Positions 17,968-27,153 are shown, numbered from the stretch's first letter. The stretch is DNA of 64,000 bases from Caballeronia megalochromosomata (GCA_001580565.1 LRBF01000262.1:25457-89456), one strand, 5' to 3'. The notes: generated from the letters alone by a model not told the origin. Made by a program: numbers and translations.

Positions 17968-17993
17968 ACGCACTGACTGAATCGGAGGAACGC

Positions 17994-20117
17994 ATGGCAC
18001 AAATCGAACGTCGGCTTCGCGCGCTCGCCCAGGCACTTTTGTGGGCGGGCGTCGTGGGCGTCGTGGATGTAGCGACGCCTGGCGCCGCGATCGCGGGCGG
18101 ACACGCGCTGCTCATCGGTATCGGCGATTACGCGGAAAGCGGCCTGATGTCGTTGAACGGCCCGGACAACGACATCGCGTTGATCCGCAGTGTGCTGAAG
18201 GCGCGCGTCGGGCTGAGCGACGGGGACATCGTCACGCTGCTCGACGCGCAGGCCACGCACACAGCGGTGCAAAAGGCGTTCGCGGATCTCGCGGCGCGCG
18301 TGAAACCGGACGATTTCGTCTACATCCACTACTCCGGTCACGGATCCTACACGGACGACAAGACTCAGCCCGGCAAGGTCGATCAGACCTGGGTCACCTA
18401 TGGCTCGCGCGCGCGCAAGCTGCCTGGCCTCGACGATCACGACGTGCTCGACAAGGAAATCAACCTCTGGCTTCAGCCGATCTACAAGGTCACGCCGAAC
18501 GTCGTGTTCGTGTCGGACTCTTGTTATTCGGCGACCGTCAGCCGCGCGGCGAGGGCACAGGGCGCACGTGCGGCGCCGACCGCGCGTGCAGCGCCGGCCG
18601 ATCCGCGTACGCATCCGCTCGGCGCCCAGCCGTTTGCACCGAACGCGGCGATGCCGGGCGTGCGGATCGGCGCGGCGCGCGACTGGGAAACCGCCGTCGA
18701 AGTCGATCCGAACGACGGCGGCGCGTGCGCGGACAAGAAACGTTGCGATGGCGTATTCACGTGGTATTGGGCGCAGGCGCTGCAGCGCGCGGCGCCGGGC
18801 GACCGCTGGAGCGATGTCTTCAACCGCACCTATTCGATGGTCGTCACGCGGCCCTACGTGCTGCAGCGTCCGCAGCAGGAAGGACACGGCGAGCGCTCCG
18901 TGTTCGGCGGCGAACTGTCGGCCGTGAAGGCGACAGTGAGCATCGCCGCGATCGACTCAAAGGCCGGCACGGCGCGACTGGCCGCGGGCCAGGTCAGCGG
19001 CCTCACGCCGGGGTCCGTGTACCGGCAGTACGCGCCGGGCCGTCCGGGAGGACTCGGCGACGCGCGCGTGGAACTGACGAGCGTCGAACCGATGAGCGCG
19101 CTCGGCACGGTGCGCGGCGCAACGCTGGCCGTCGGCGACAGCGTCGTCGAGGAAACGCATGCCTATTCCTTCAAGCCGATCCGCATCTTCGTCGACGCAG
19201 ACAAGGCCACGCCTGTCGATCAGGCCGTGCTGGCGCAGATCGTTGCGGCGCTGCGCGGCCTGAAGGGTTTCGAGATCGCGGCGAAGCCCGCGGACGCGGC
19301 GTGGATCATTCATGTGTTTCGCCCGGACCTGGACGCTCGACCCGCGACGCCAGCATCATCCACGCTGACGATGCCGCTTCCGCCGTCGAAGAGCGGCAAG
19401 CCACTCGCAGCGTGGGTGCAGGATGCACGGGGCGCGCCGCTCGCGTCGTCGCTGCAGGTATCGCTCGCTGATCCGAAGACGGGTGTCGCCGCGCTGTCCG
19501 ACGGCCTGACGCGTTTCGCGCGGGCACGCGAAGTCGCGAACCTCGACGCAGCCAGCGCGACGCGCGCGATGAACGTGCAGCTGACGGCGTATCGTGCCGA
19601 TCCGTCGTGCAGGCAGGACTGCTTTTTCCGTCCGTCGGATACGGCAGACCGGCAGCCGTATCGCAAGTTCGCCGCCGGGCAGCTGGCGGACGCGGAGTCG
19701 ATGTCGCTCAAATGCGGCGACGTGCTCTCCGTCTCGCTGAAAAATGTCGATGGCGACAAGCAGAGCTGGTACGTGTATCTGCTCGATATCGGGCCGGACG
19801 GTGTCATCCGGGCGGTTTTCCCGACACGCTACGACAATCAGGACGCCGCGCGGCTCACGGCGGGTGAGACGCGCGATCTGAAGGATCAGACCGTGCTCGT
19901 TCTGAACGCGACGGGCATCGAAACGCTCAAGCTTATCGCCACCACCGAGCCGATCGACGTGCGCTTGTTCGAGACACCTCTTCAGGTCGTCGCGAGCCGC
20001 TCCAGTCTCAATCCGCTCGAGTCTTTGCTGGCACAGGCCATGACGTCGCGCGCCGCGGTCGAGCACAAGGACGTGACGGACTGGCGAACGAGTCAGGCGA
20101 GCTTCGACGTACGCTGA
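17994..20117 (+). CDS. Caspase-family (C14) protease with C-terminal DUF4384-like domain
   Basis: The product is 707 residues, with CGGAGG before the ATG. A signal-like N-terminus (ALAQALLWAGVVGVVDVATP, cleavage near AIAGG) precedes the p20-like domain: HALLIGIGDYAESGLMSLNG, then His116 in IHYSGHGSYTDD and Cys177 in VSDSCYSAT, the catalytic dyad. Residues about 190-330 contain a variable insert. The C-terminal region (CGDVLSVSLKNVDGDKQSWY, IGPDGVIRAVFPTRYDNQDA, RLTAGETRDL) resembles DUF4384, found with caspase and transmembrane modules. The likely location is the periplasm. It is the last gene of the injection operon. Confidence 0.92.
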   Translation: MAQIERRLRALAQALLWAGVVGVVDVATPGAAIAGGHALLIGIGDYAESGLMSLNGPDNDIALIRSVLKARVGLSDGDIVTLLDAQATHTAVQKAFADLAARVKPDDFVYIHYSGHGSYTDDKTQPGKVDQTWVTYGSRARKLPGLDDHDVLDKEINLWLQPIYKVTPNVVFVSDSCYSATVSRAARAQGARAAPTARAAPADPRTHPLGAQPFAPNAAMPGVRIGAARDWETAVEVDPNDGGACADKKRCDGVFTWYWAQALQRAAPGDRWSDVFNRTYSMVVTRPYVLQRPQQEGHGERSVFGGELSAVKATVSIAAIDSKAGTARLAAGQVSGLTPGSVYRQYAPGRPGGLGDARVELTSVEPMSALGTVRGATLAVGDSVVEETHAYSFKPIRIFVDADKATPVDQAVLAQIVAALRGLKGFEIAAKPADAAWIIHVFRPDLDARPATPASSTLTMPLPPSKSGKPLAAWVQDARGAPLASSLQVSLADPKTGVAALSDGLTRFARAREVANLDAASATRAMNVQLTAYRADPSCRQDCFFRPSDTADRQPYRKFAAGQLADAESMSLKCGDVLSVSLKNVDGDKQSWYVYLLDIGPDGVIRAVFPTRYDNQDAARLTAGETRDLKDQTVLVLNATGIETLKLIATTEPIDVRLFETPLQVVASRSSLNPLESLLAQAMTSRAAVEHKDVTDWRTSQASFDVR

Positions 20118-20120
20118 GGG

Positions 20121-20162
<42 letters not shown>

Positions 20163-20189
20163 CGCGACACGCCGCGAGCCCCCCGGCGG

Positions 20190-21284
20190 CTATTTGATCT
20201 GTGGGGTCGCGCTGCCCGGCGCGCTCTCCTCCAACTGCTTGTAGCGGGTCAGCTTGCCCGCGTCGATGGCAAGCTGTCCGCTTCGAAACGGTTGTGCGGG
20301 TGGTTGTTGTCCTTGTGGCGTCTTCGTGTGCAACGGCGGGACGCCTCCGCCCGACGCGCTTGCCTTGTCCGGCGCCGGATAGGCGGGCGTCGACGCCGCC
20401 CTCATGCACTGGGACAGCCGTTCGGACCGGTCTCTCTGCGCGCGGGCCGCGACCGCCGCGCCGACCTGCTCGCACCAATGGACGTTGTCCACGGCATCAG
20501 GCTGCCATGAGGTGTCGGACAAATTGCAGCGATGCGCGATGTTGTCGCGATATTGCTGCTGCGCAATCATCCCGTATTGTTTGCAGTCCGGCCCCGGTTC
20601 GCTCGACACGGTCGGCGACGGGTAGCCATTGCCGGGCGGGAACCTGCGCCGCCAGTCGATCGCGTGATGCAGCGGCTCCGGAACACCGAGCGACGTACTC
20701 GTGACGCGCACTTCCTGACCGGCGCCGAGTGTGCGGACGCCGCCCATACCCGTGCTCAGCCGGACCGTCGCGCGGCCGCGCACGACGCTCACGCGCGTGT
20801 CGTTGCCGATCATGCTCACTTCATATTCGGTGCCGCCCGCTTCGCTGACGACGAGCGCCGACGTTTGCGTCTCGACCCGATGATCGCAATTGCGCGTGCC
20901 TCCATAGATGTTGCCTTTCTGGAGTTGCGACACGCGGACGGAGCACGCTTGCGCGATTGGCGCGAGAAACTGCACGAGCGCGCCGCTGCCCGGACCTGTC
21001 GCGATCTTTGCGCCGGAAAAAATCTCCACCGGGCCATGTTGCGGCTGGAAGTTCAGATAAACCTGATCGCCGACGGTGCGCAAGATGCCGATAGGACCGG
21101 TGATGCCCGTGATGTCCAGCCGCGGATCCGTGAACGCATCGAATTCCTCGAATCCGCCGGCGTTTTGCTGCGTGCCGGTTGAGCCCGGTGGGGACGGCGG
21201 ATGCTGCTGAAAGTCCTGAGCGCATCCGCCGAGGATCAAGCCGCTCGCCGCCGCGACGAGCCATTTTGTGCGTGTCATCGCCAT
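20190..21284 (-). CDS. FecR-domain lipoprotein
   Basis: A 364-residue protein with AGGAGG before the ATG. A lipoprotein signal (WLVAAASGLILGGCAQDF, Cys at about residue 21) is followed by a FecR-like domain at about residues 58-185 (ITGPIGILRTVGDQVYLNFQ, IFSGAKIATGPGSGALVQFL, TSALVVSEAGGTEYEVSMIG, RVSVVRGRATVRLSTGMGGV, LGAGQEVRVTSTS). The C-terminus has a Cys-containing segment (DCKQYGMIAQQQYRDNIAHR). There is no sigma factor or TonB receptor nearby, so it is unlikely to be a FecR signal transducer. Domains of this type also occur in secreted and surface proteins. It converges on the injection operon. Confidence 0.8.
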   Translation of the reverse strand: MAMTRTKWLVAAASGLILGGCAQDFQQHPPSPPGSTGTQQNAGGFEEFDAFTDPRLDITGITGPIGILRTVGDQVYLNFQPQHGPVEIFSGAKIATGPGSGALVQFLAPIAQACSVRVSQLQKGNIYGGTRNCDHRVETQTSALVVSEAGGTEYEVSMIGNDTRVSVVRGRATVRLSTGMGGVRTLGAGQEVRVTSTSLGVPEPLHHAIDWRRRFPPGNGYPSPTVSSEPGPDCKQYGMIAQQQYRDNIAHRCNLSDTSWQPDAVDNVHWCEQVGAAVAARAQRDRSERLSQCMRAASTPAYPAPDKASASGGGVPPLHTKTPQGQQPPAQPFRSGQLAIDAGKLTRYKQLEESAPGSATPQIK

Positions 21285-21412
21285 GTTGCCTCCTGTACGG
21301 CCGTCCGCGTGTTGGTGCGGGCGTTGCCCGGATATGTGCTTTGCACGACCGAAGAACGAACGAAGGCCAGACGGTTGTAAAGATGCGGATAGTGGGCGAC
21401 GGCGTGAGGTGG

Positions 21413-22666
21413 CTAACCGGCCGTGCTGCTGCGCGCGCCGGTCTGGCGCAGGTCCGGTTCAAGCGCGTCCGACAGCGGTGCGGCGCCGGCCGCATGAGTC
21501 AGTTGCCACTTCGGAAAGACGCCCGATGAATCGACGCTCCACGATTGGCCCGCGCCGTCCGCGACGATCGAGCGGGCGGCGCGCCGTCTGGACGCGGCCA
21601 AGCGGTGTATGCCGACAGGCGCTTCGAGTTCGAATGACAGGCTTCCTTGCTCATTGAAGGCGACGGCAAGGGGACGCGCGGCCTGCCCCGACTCGCCGAG
21701 TGTCACCACCGCAGGCCCGGAGGGCGCGCGCAGCACCGCGTCGGCTGGCTTGCGGCCGGCGAGGATCGCTGCGAGCCGCGCGGACGGGCCGGCCGAACCG
21801 GCTTGCGGATCGGACTTGCTGGTGGAATCGACGGCGGCGACCGAGTCGGCGGGCACTGCATCGGATGTATCGCCGATGCGCTTGCGCACGAGAGGCGCAG
21901 GCGAGTCGAGTGCGACCGGCGCGGCCATGTCATCGGCCTGTACGACGAGCATCACGTGCCAGTCGTCGGGCGTGTTGTTGTACCGCGGCGCCAGCGAAAC
22001 GAGGCGCAATTGCGACGCGTCGAAACCCGCTTCGCGCAGTAACAGGTACTTGGCGACCGCAAAGTCCTTGCAGACGCCGCTCTCGGCGAAGAAGCGCGCG
22101 GGCGGGTAGTAGCTGCCGTCGGTGCCGTCGCGATAGCGGATTTCATTGATCAAAGCGTTGGCCAACATCAGCGCGGGGTAATCACCCGCCTTCGCGCGCG
22201 CCTCGCGCACTTGCGTCACGAGCCGGTTCCAGCCTGCGGGCTTGAGTTGCCGATGCGCGTGCATCGCGTCGCGCAGACGCTGCACGCGCGACGCGCCTTC
22301 GGCGGACTGTCCCATTTGCCCTTCGAACAACCTGGCCATGAACAGCAGATCGCCGACCTGCGCAAGCTGAGGCCGCAGCTTGCGGTTCGCTTCCCACCAC
22401 GTCGCGCCGCGCAGCCGTTCGATGCCGAGATCGAATGCCGATTGCGCCGCTTCGGAAGCACTTTCCCGGCTGGAGTCGGGTTGTGCGGCAGCCGGCATGA
22501 CCGCTGCCACGGGCGGTGTGAGATCGACGGCCGCGACGGCGGGCCGAACGATCGCGCCTCCGTGAATCGTCGACAAAGGCGGCTCGCCGCGCGAGGCGCC
22601 GACGCTGTCGAACAACACGATCGCAACGATGCTGCACAGTAGTCGATGATGCAGTCGCCCGGACAT
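21413..22666 (-). CDS. Transglutaminase-like cysteine protease (BTLCP/LapG-like), exported
   Basis: The product is 417 residues from the ATG at 22666 with GGGAG before it; the longer reading to 22867 would hide the signal peptide (LLCSIVAIVLFDSVGASRG). The catalytic domain spans about residues 80-255: Cys199 in ESGVCKDFAVAKYLLLREAG, His237 in DDWHVMLVVQ and Asp254 in VALDSP, the BTLCP triad. LapG-type enzymes release adhesins in the periplasm, but no LapA adhesin or LapD sensor is here. The C-terminal 160 residues are extra compared with LapG. With the FecR protein it may serve the neighbouring CHAT/caspase system. Confidence 0.85.
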   Translation of the reverse strand: MSGRLHHRLLCSIVAIVLFDSVGASRGEPPLSTIHGGAIVRPAVAAVDLTPPVAAVMPAAAQPDSSRESASEAAQSAFDLGIERLRGATWWEANRKLRPQLAQVGDLLFMARLFEGQMGQSAEGASRVQRLRDAMHAHRQLKPAGWNRLVTQVREARAKAGDYPALMLANALINEIRYRDGTDGSYYPPARFFAESGVCKDFAVAKYLLLREAGFDASQLRLVSLAPRYNNTPDDWHVMLVVQADDMAAPVALDSPAPLVRKRIGDTSDAVPADSVAAVDSTSKSDPQAGSAGPSARLAAILAGRKPADAVLRAPSGPAVVTLGESGQAARPLAVAFNEQGSLSFELEAPVGIHRLAASRRRAARSIVADGAGQSWSVDSSGVFPKWQLTHAAGAAPLSDALEPDLRQTGARSSTAG

Positions 22667-23276
22667 ACGCTCCCCACGATTCGCGCGAGTACGGAGCGTG
22701 CCGACTCGCTTCGAGGTTGCCCGGGCGGCTCCACACGGCCACCGACGGGCGTCGCGCAGAGCACTGCACATTACGCGCCAATCGCTGGAGCGAACGTGGA
22801 GAAAACCAGCAAAGGGACGGTGCGCAACGCGCACGCCGATGTGCTGAGTTGTGGCGAGGACGGACAAGATGTGCTGGATGGTGGCTCAAGGCCAACAAGT
22901 TGCGGCGCAATGTCGTCTGGGACACGACACGTGCGACGGAGTGATGCTCGTCAACGGTGAAGAACGCGTCGACTTCGTTCAGCCTGGGCGGGTGCGGCAG
23001 GCTTGCTGCCGCTTTATACGGCACGCGCGCGGTGAAGCTGCTTCAACGCCTCCGGATAAGACGCGCGCATCGTTCACCGGGCTGTATGCCTGCCTTCACC
23101 GCCGAAAGGACGCTGTGGTCCGACAGCCTGCGCGCGTCGTGTTCACCGATTTCGCCAATACCGGCTTCGCGTCGCGCACGGCGTATCCGAAGGAACTTGG
23201 TTGTTGAACTCGCTGGCTGCAAACGCATCGCCTCATTCATCGACGTCGCGGACAAGGGCATGGAGGGCGTTGTGTT
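22667..23276. other. 610-base gap without a convincing gene
   Basis: Several short open frames cross this gap (for example 22851-23207 plus) but none has a ribosome site, recognisable motif or sensible codon pattern. It separates the GC-rich injection-system region from the lower-GC catabolic region and may contain decayed sequence. The promoter of the minus-strand protease gene should lie at its left end. Confidence 0.5.
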
Positions 23277-24206
23277 TCAAACACCATCTCGCCACTTCTT
23301 GCTAAGTTCTCCGAAATCCGCGACAAGTGCATCGAGGAGATGACGCACCGCCGGAACCATGCCTCGGCGGCTGGGAAAAATCGCATGCACCAGACCGGGC
23401 GTCGAGGCCAGTTCCGGCAATATGCGCCGCAGCTTTCCGGACTGAATATCGGTGTCAACCAGTTCGCGGGGCAGCATCGCGACGCCAATGCCGCGAAGCG
23501 CCGCCAGGCGGAGACTGGCGAGATCATCTGTTGCCAGGCGAGGCCGATGGCTCCATGAGATGGATTGACCGTCGGCGCTCAAAAGGTTCCAGACAAACTT
23601 CTCACTGCGGCTGGCCATCGAAAGCGTTGGCCATTCTCTCAGCGATTCGATCGATCCAGGCGCGGGATGCCGTGCCTCCAGATCAGCGCTGGCAACCAGA
23701 ATCTGGATGGACAGGCCCAGTTGCCGGACCGCGAGATCGGTATCTTCCAGCGGCGGAAGTCTGACCCGAATGGCGATGTCCACGCCTTCCTCGACAACGT
23801 CTACACGGCGATTTGTCGCATCGATCAGGATTTGAACGTGGGGGTTCTTCTCCACGTATCGCGCAACCATCTCCGATACGCCGGAATCGAGCAATCCGAC
23901 CGGGCAACTGATCCGCACAGTGCCTTGCGGTTCAGACTGCGTTTGGTCCACCACGTCTTTCGCAGCCTTCGACTCCGCCACCATCGCGAGGCAATGCAGG
24001 TGGAACTGTCGGCCAGTCTCCGTCAATGACAGGCTCCTGCTTGTGCGATTGAGCAGGCGGACGCCGAGTTCCTCTTCCAATGCCCTGACGCGCCGACTCA
24101 GCTTCGACGTCTGGACGCCCAGATCGCGAGCGGCGGAAGAGAAGCTTCCATGCTCGACGACCTCCACGAAGAGCCGAAGGTCATTGAGGTCAGTGATCTC
24201 GTTCAT
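23277..24206 (-). CDS. LysR-family transcriptional regulator
   Basis: The product is 309 residues. The N-terminal winged HTH is typical (LNDLRLFVEVVEHGSFSSAA, LGVQTSKLSRRVRALEEELG, LLNRTSRSLSLTETG). The effector-binding domain follows from about residue 90 (PQGTVRISCPVGLLDSGVSE, VDIAIRVRLPPLEDTDLAVR). It is divergent from the pirin gene across 186 bases, the standard arrangement for a LysR regulator controlling a pirin-DoxX-oxidoreductase operon. Redox or electrophile sensing is likely by analogy, but the ligand is unknown. Confidence 0.92.
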   Translation of the reverse strand: MNEITDLNDLRLFVEVVEHGSFSSAARDLGVQTSKLSRRVRALEEELGVRLLNRTSRSLSLTETGRQFHLHCLAMVAESKAAKDVVDQTQSEPQGTVRISCPVGLLDSGVSEMVARYVEKNPHVQILIDATNRRVDVVEEGVDIAIRVRLPPLEDTDLAVRQLGLSIQILVASADLEARHPAPGSIESLREWPTLSMASRSEKFVWNLLSADGQSISWSHRPRLATDDLASLRLAALRGIGVAMLPRELVDTDIQSGKLRRILPELASTPGLVHAIFPSRRGMVPAVRHLLDALVADFGELSKKWRDGV

Positions 24207-24392
24207 TGAAGGTTTTAAGTATTAACTCGAGTGTTTTCTTTCCCTTCGATAAACCCTGAACTTTCTACCACGAGCAACGATGCGTTGTCGACTGGGGATC
24301 TACTCATGCTTTTGTTGCGAATATAGCATTGCTTCAACGTTTAAAAAAAACGCAAATCAAGCCTCGCAAGGCCGTACGAAAGGGAAGAGAAG
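24207..24392. promoter_or_regulatory. Divergent LysR/pirin promoter region
   Basis: This 186-base spacer between divergent genes is AT-rich relative to its flanks and contains an ACTCGAGT palindrome close to the LysR start. It must carry both promoters; a precise LysR box is not assigned. Confidence 0.5.
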
Positions 24393-25091
24393 ATGCTTGT
24401 ACATCGACGTTGGGAATCGCTCGGCCGTGCCGATCTGGGGTGGCTGACCGCGAAACATCATTTCGCCGTCAGCCCTGACGATGATCCTGCTCATCGGGCA
24501 CTGGGGCCGCTGATCGTATGGAATGACGATGAGATCGCGGTGGGCAGCGGATTTCCACTGCACGGGCATCGCGATGTGGAAATCATCACTTACGTTCGTC
24601 AAGGCGTCGTGGGGCATCGTGACACCTTGGGATCAGAAGGAACCATTCAGGCCGGCGATGTCCAGGTAATGAGCGCAGGTTCCGGCATACGACACACGGA
24701 GTTCAATGTAGGTGACGTGCCGCTGAAGCTATACCAGATATGGCTCATGCCTCGCGTATCGGGTGGCGAGCCGAGATGGGGCACGAAGTCCTTTCCAAAG
24801 AGCGATCGCGTAGGGCGCTTCGTGGTTCTGGCAAGCGGGTTCGATACCGATACGGAGGCGCTTCCCATCCGCGCAAATGCGCGCGTTCTCGGCGCAACCC
24901 TTCAGACAGGGAACAGTATCGAGCAAGCATTCAGCGGCGCGCGGCAAGCCTATATCGTCGTCGCGGCGGGAAGAATCGAAGTGAATGGCGAGTCGATGGG
25001 ACCGCTCGACGGCGCCGCGATCACGGGGGTGGAGACCATACGGATCAATGCTCTCGAAGACTCTGAACTGGTGATGGTGGACGCCGGCTGA
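24393..25091 (+). CDS. Pirin family protein (YhhW-like, quercetinase type)
   Basis: A 232-residue bicupin, with GAAGGGAAGAGAAG before the ATG. The pirin N-terminal signature is complete: FGHFAVSP-type start (KHHFAVSPDDDPAHRALGPL), metal ligands in FPLHGHRDVEIITYVRQG, then VVGHRDTLGSEGTIQAGDVQ and MSAGSGIRHTEFN. The C-terminal cupin lacks obvious ligands, as usual. Such proteins bind one Fe or Ni; some have quercetin dioxygenase activity. It is followed by DoxX, 50 bases downstream. Confidence 0.93.
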   Translation: MLVHRRWESLGRADLGWLTAKHHFAVSPDDDPAHRALGPLIVWNDDEIAVGSGFPLHGHRDVEIITYVRQGVVGHRDTLGSEGTIQAGDVQVMSAGSGIRHTEFNVGDVPLKLYQIWLMPRVSGGEPRWGTKSFPKSDRVGRFVVLASGFDTDTEALPIRANARVLGATLQTGNSIEQAFSGARQAYIVVAAGRIEVNGESMGPLDGAAITGVETIRINALEDSELVMVDAG

Positions 25092-25141
25092 GAGTTTTCC
25101 TTTTGACTCCACCTTTGTAGGCGTGTTCTCAGGAGCGTGTT

Positions 25142-25555
25142 ATGGATAGTTATAAGTTTCTCCCTTTGTTCGGCCGCATCTTGATCGGTGCACCGTTTGT
25201 CATGAGCGGCTTGAGCAAGCTTGCTGCATACACAGCGACGGTCGGTTATATCGGGGCGGTCGGTTTGCCGTTGCCGCCACTGGCCTTTGTCATCGCAGTG
25301 TTGATCGAATTGGGCGGAGGACTGCTTCTGCTGTTCGGCTTCCGCGTTCGCTTCGCTTCGCTGGTCATGGCGGTGTTCTGTATTGGGACGGCGGTGTTCT
25401 TCCACCGCAATCTGTCCGACCAAAACCAGATGATTCACTTCCTGAAGAACGTGATGATGGCGGGCGGTCTTCTGCAAATCACGTATTTCGGCGCCGGTGC
25501 ATTCAGCCTGGACGGACGCATGGCCTTGCGGCTCGGGTCTTTGAAAGCAAGCTGA
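25142..25555 (+). CDS. DoxX-family membrane protein
   Basis: The product is 137 residues with four hydrophobic helices: FLPLFGRILIGAPFVMSGLS, YIGAVGLPLPPLAFVIAVLI, ASLVMAVFCIGTAVFFHRNL and FLKNVMMAGGLLQITYFGAG. The FGRILIG-F--SG--K start and the G--LP-P---- loop are the DoxX pattern. DoxX proteins take part in membrane thiol and quinone redox balance. AGGAGC precedes the ATG. It probably shares the operon of pirin and the downstream oxidoreductase. Confidence 0.92.
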   Translation: MDSYKFLPLFGRILIGAPFVMSGLSKLAAYTATVGYIGAVGLPLPPLAFVIAVLIELGGGLLLLFGFRVRFASLVMAVFCIGTAVFFHRNLSDQNQMIHFLKNVMMAGGLLQITYFGAGAFSLDGRMALRLGSLKAS

Positions 25556-25780
25556 GAGGCGGCGCCTGCAGAGACTGTCGAAGCAGCGAAAGCAGGCGGG
25601 CGGTTTGGCCAGACCTGAGAGAAGTGAAATATCGGTGTGTCGAGAAAACGGAGCGGCGGCGCGAGCTTCTCATGATCGACTCAAGCGAGATGATTTGAAT
25701 GGGCGCAAGGCAACCCTCGAACGAGCGTCACCTTGCGCCGATCTCGTGCGTTCCGGCCACACGCCGCATTGGAGGCCACA

Positions 25781-26785
25781 ATGAAAGCTGTGGGTTATCG
25801 AATCAAGGGTGAACCGAAGGTATTGGTTGACATCGAGATCCCCACCCCGATGCCCGGGCCGCGAGATCTGCTGATCAGGGTGCGGGCCGTATCGGTCAAT
25901 CCCGTCGATGTGAAGCGTCGTCGATGGGAAGACCCCGACGCAGACTCGGATCATCGAATCCTGGGCTATGACGCGGCAGGCATCGTTGTGGCGGTTGGAA
26001 GGGAAGTCACGCTCTTCAAGCCGGGCGATAGCGTCTTTTATGCGGGGGCAATGAACCGACCAGGAACAAACGCCGAATATCACGCCGTCGACGAGAGAAT
26101 TGTTGGCCGAATGCCAGATTCACTTACCTTCGCAGAAGCTGCCGCTCTACCGCTAACCTCCATTACGGCGTGGGAAATCCTGTTCGACCGGATGAAGCTT
26201 GATTACGGGTCGCGGCGTCGACATGGCGCGTTGCTGGTTCTTAATGGAGCGGGCGGCGTCGGATCCATGGTCGTGCAATTGGCGACCAGGTTGACGGGCT
26301 TGACCGTGATCGCGACCGCGTCTCGTTCTGAAACGTCCGATTGGGTTCGCAAGCTCGGCGTCAAGCACATTGCTGATCATAGCAAGCCGATCGACAAAGC
26401 AATCAAGGCAATTGGTTTCGAAGGTGTCGACTACGTTGCGGCCATCACGACAACGGCGGGGAGCGCACCGGACATCGCGCGTGCAATGAATCCTCAAGGA
26501 CACGTCACGTTAATCGATAACTTCGACGACAGTATCGCGCCGTTCAAGCCGAAAAGCATCACGATTTCTTGGGAAATGATGTTTACGCGTTCGCTGTTCG
26601 AGACAGCGGACATGGACGCGCAGCATCGATTGCTGACGGAGGTCTCGGCGCTCGTGGACGCTGGCGTGCTTCGAACCACCTTGTCGCAAGCGAGTGGACC
26701 TATCAACGCGGAGAATCTCCGCAAAGCTCACGAGACAGTTGAATCGGGGCGAGCCATCGGAAAGATCGTCCTGGAAGGATTTTAA
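25781..26785 (+). CDS. Zinc-less alcohol dehydrogenase-like oxidoreductase (MDR superfamily)
   Basis: The product is 334 residues from the ATG with GGAGG 6 bases upstream. The GroES-like N-terminal domain (PRDLLIRVRAVSVNPVDVKR, ILGYDAAGIVVAVGREVTLF, GDSVFYAGAMNRPGTNAEYH) and Rossmann domain (LLVLNGAGGVGSMVVQLATR) fit the zinc-binding-ADH-family/quinone oxidoreductase branch TIGR02817. Structural zinc cysteines are absent. NADPH-dependent reduction of enones or quinones is expected. It lies 225 bases after DoxX, so it may have its own promoter. Confidence 0.9.
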   Translation: MKAVGYRIKGEPKVLVDIEIPTPMPGPRDLLIRVRAVSVNPVDVKRRRWEDPDADSDHRILGYDAAGIVVAVGREVTLFKPGDSVFYAGAMNRPGTNAEYHAVDERIVGRMPDSLTFAEAAALPLTSITAWEILFDRMKLDYGSRRRHGALLVLNGAGGVGSMVVQLATRLTGLTVIATASRSETSDWVRKLGVKHIADHSKPIDKAIKAIGFEGVDYVAAITTTAGSAPDIARAMNPQGHVTLIDNFDDSIAPFKPKSITISWEMMFTRSLFETADMDAQHRLLTEVSALVDAGVLRTTLSQASGPINAENLRKAHETVESGRAIGKIVLEGF

Positions 26786-27153
26786 GAGGCGTTGGGCGGT
26801 AAGGAAGCGCGGTCGTGGCAGTGTGTACAAAGCGGCACGGTTAATGTCACTGGCGCAGCCAGATAGCCGAATTGTCGATCCTCCGGGACTTGGAAAAAAA
26901 GATACCCCTTGCAATCCTCAGTGGAGAAGCATTATCATCTTTAAATAGATGAAGCGATATCGAACGAAGCGATATAGTATAAAATACCCTGACAGGCTGC
27001 CGAACCGGGTTCCTGGAATGGGCACGCCATAGCGCTCTCGACACGGCGAATTCACGCATCGGCCAACAACTGTGTCGCAGCAGTACGTATTGCGCAGACA
27101 CTGAGGAGCACGTCTGCTGGGACGGGTTACATCATCTGACAAGAGGATTCTCG
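26786..27153. promoter_or_regulatory. 368-base upstream region of the first catabolic operon with direct repeat GAAGCGATAT
   Basis: Around 26949-26990 a direct repeat GAAGCGATATCGAAC / GAAGCGATATAGTAT is followed by AAAATACCCTGACAGG. The core CGATATAGTATMAAA is shared with the site before the decarboxylase-like gene (41967) and resembles the region before the DUF849 gene. A TCAGGG/CCCTGA half-site is present. This is a probable operator region for the SnoaL-SDR-MarR operon; an exact -35/-10 is not assigned. Confidence 0.5.

Noticed and set aside
22851..23207. 118-residue open frame in the gap before the LysR gene
   Set aside because: No ribosome site, no signal or domain, and odd codon use; not supported as a gene.
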